Below are positions 57,961 to 60,000 of a stretch of 60,000 bases of DNA, one piece after another; the first letter of the stretch is position 1, and each line of letters starts with the position of its first letter. The notes below the pieces were generated by a model. The model was not told where the DNA came from, searched no databases, and was given only the letters and a program-made list of their open reading frames with translations. The DNA comes from Cryptomeria japonica. Taxonomy: Eukaryota; Streptophyta; Pinopsida; Cupressales; Cupressaceae. The position numbers and the translations under genes were made by a program. The stretch is taken from the NCBI RefSeq assembly GCF_030272615.1, contig NC_081415.1, positions 512,769,034-512,829,033 of the forward strand, in the 5' to 3' direction.

Positions 57961-59600
57961 TTATGCAATTCACGTGCCTTATCCTTTTATTTACCATAAA
58001 CATCTGTTAAAAATTTATAAAATTTACCCATTTCAACCAACTGAGACCCAATCTGATCAATTTTATTTTTAAACTTTTGTGTGGAAACCGACCACTTCAA
58101 ACAAAATTTATAAAACCTTTCAGCTTCACCAATCAAATTCCTGAAATTTAATAGATTAAGAATTTGCACCTGATGAGCCTTCCTACATTTCTTAGTAATC
58201 ATTTCTTGCATGTTTCCTTCAATAAATTCCATATTAACATCTTCTTCATCAATTCTCTCAATAAATGCTTCAACAAGCTCCTCCAAAAAGACACTCTGCA
58301 ATATTAGTCACAACCAGATTGTTCTGCACTAAATACCTCACAAAATCCTTCTCAATAACATACTACTTATACAACACATGATCATGATAATATTATCCAA
58401 TAGACTTCATACCGCTAGGCTTCTCAAACATCTTCAACACCTTTTATTCTATAAAATCATCATCATCAGATATTTCTTTGGAAACTTACTACTCCTCATC
58501 TACTTGCACATTCTAAGCTATTACCTATTCTATCTTTATTTCTTCTTCTTCCTCATCACTATCAATATTCACTAACATGATTTCCTTCTTCTTTGAACTA
58601 TCTATCGTTTCCCTTTTTTGAATATTAGAACTGGAAGCAAAGACATCTCTGAAAAAACCTTCTTTATTTCTTTGATTTCTTATCTAGTGCTAGCATTTTA
58701 GACCTTCCAATAATCTCATCTCTTTTACCGAATCTCTATGCATACAGATCTTTTGGTATCATAAAAATTTTCACTAATAACTTCATACATTCATCTTCAA
58801 GATCCTCATAAGGTAATGGAGTTTCCCAAGATGCTCTTGTAACCACAACTTCTTAAAAAACATTATATTTATCAACTAAAAAACTAATGTTGTTTTCATA
58901 CCAATCCAAAACCATGGGAGGAATCTGATTCCTCAAAACTAGATCACTTCTAATTTTTTCAAAGAAATTTCTACACATCTTAGAATTTTATTCCAAACCA
59001 TCTAAATATCTTTTGATCTGAGACCCAATGGTCATATGATTCATCCATGAAATTCTCTCAATACAAGGAAACGAATGGAGAAAATAGAAAACCAAAAAAA
59101 CAATCACTGAAGTATAATGAAATGGATACATCTCACTCTTCATCATCTTTAGGTTGTCAAACAATAGTGTGTAGAATCTCACACAAATCATACTTGGCAT
59201 TCTCTATAACCATCCTATATGCTATATGAACTTTGGTTGATGCGTGATAACCCTTTTTATTCATATAATAAAATTTGTATGATATTTCCATTGTTGTATA
59301 TCTGACATTTGCGTCTCTAATGGTGTCAATTCTCAATGCTCTTCCATTTTATACAACACCAGTCAAATGATTCACTTCAACATTCTTAACAAATTTCAGC
59401 ATCGACACTACACTTGTCACACATAACCCTGTCATAGCTTGCAATTCATCTTTTTATATCAAGTATTGTTTATCAAGCCATAAATGTGTACCATGAATCC
59501 TAATAAGAAGAATTCTAATAATTTCTTCATCTGTGATCATCGAAAAATAATTCCATGAATCCAAAACCTTGAATCCTTGGGTGCCAAATTCATTTTTCAA
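57961..59600 (-). pseudogene. Decayed minus-strand frame of unknown, probably retroelement, origin
   Basis: On -, pieces in several frames read like an acidic and coiled-coil protein. 58988-59200 has MYPFHYTSVIVFLVFYFLHS. Further on come FFEKIRSDLVLRNQIPPMVL and FGKRDEIIGRSKMLALDK, then an acidic run near 58560 (NIDSDEEEEE). 57987-58301 has SVFLEELVEAFIERIDEEDV and NFRNLIGEAERFYKFCLKWS. The order (a structured part, then an acidic charged part, then a coiled coil) is like the 48906 frame, but I could not align the two. Stops are common. Confidence 0.4.
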
Positions 59601-60000
59601 TCTCTACGAACTACCAACCAAATTAATCTATCTGAAAGCTATAATATTCCTTGATCATACTACTCTAAGTAAATATGAATATACTTACAAACATCTTCCT
59701 TATGAGTAAAATGATCATCAATTCCAAAAAAAATCCAACTGAATCTATTTCTAACAAGAAATAAAAGGCTTTAATTCATACACAAGTTTAGAATCATTAT
59801 TAATACTTACAATTTTTGCCATTATGCCAAATCACTACTCGACAAACTCTTTTCTCACACTTCTACTTGAATTTTCTCATTTATCTTTCCTTCACATCTT
59901 AAATTGCAAGTGCCCAAATGATCATTATCACCAAAATAAACACTCACAAATTAGGTCTTCAAAAAGTTGATACATTATTTGCCGAACCTCCAAACAGTAC
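59601..60000. other. AT-rich, no gene recognised
   Basis: It may hold the 5' end of the minus-strand frame before it. No start or domain is seen up to the window edge. Confidence 0.4.

Overview
The window is AT-rich, gene-poor plant nuclear DNA made mostly of decayed mobile elements and nested duplications. The plant assignment rests on two DUF247 fragments, a plant-style F-box gene, a Copia element primed by initiator tRNA-Met, a Ty3/gypsy integrase with an Ogre/Tat/Athila-like C-terminus, and a LINE carrying a C-terminal RNase H. The repeat load and the integrase style would fit a large gymnosperm genome, but I cannot fix the species. I see no gene that is clearly intact: every recognisable reading frame has stops or frameshifts.

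Layout. 1-2.8 kb: LINE remnant on + (endonuclease end, RT, zf-RVT, RNase H). 2.9-16.1 kb: a mosaic of segmental duplications. A direct repeat of about 2.95 kb (5935-8886 and 9505-12446) contains tandem modules of about 0.96 kb, each carrying a LINE-like 3' end, and a tRNA-derived SINE whose empty site is preserved in a related copy at 5.35 kb. 13.2-14.85 kb is strongly A/C-skewed on + and unassigned. 15.4-18.1 kb holds three short tandem duplications and a poly(A)-tailed retroposon. 18.55-24.78 kb: a DUF247 pseudogene split by a 4.93 kb Copia element with matched 261 bp LTRs and a 5 bp target duplication. 25.1-25.5 kb: a foldback element and an (AT)n tract. 26.65-27.84 kb: an F-box pseudogene on -, flanked by diverged direct repeats. 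28.8-32.7 kb: a decayed Helitron on - with the HUH motif and the YxxKY motif but no visible helicase. 33.4-35.7 kb: AT-rich and tandem-repeat DNA. 36.3-36.7 kb: the C-terminus of a second DUF247 copy, followed by repeated 3'-flank relics to 42.3 kb. 41.94-56.06 kb: a tandem duplication with a unit of about 9.4 kb, carrying a gypsy pol 3' part, a putative 2.4 kb LTR and a long 5' reading frame broken only by in-frame stops. 56-60 kb: repeat fragments and a decayed minus-strand frame.

The genes do not form a pathway. The interest is in the order of events: shared stop codons, an empty site, nested insertions and copy-specific tandem repeats allow relative dating of insertions and duplications. 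The least familiar coding unit is the roughly 820-codon frame at 48.9-51.36 kb next to the gypsy LTR.
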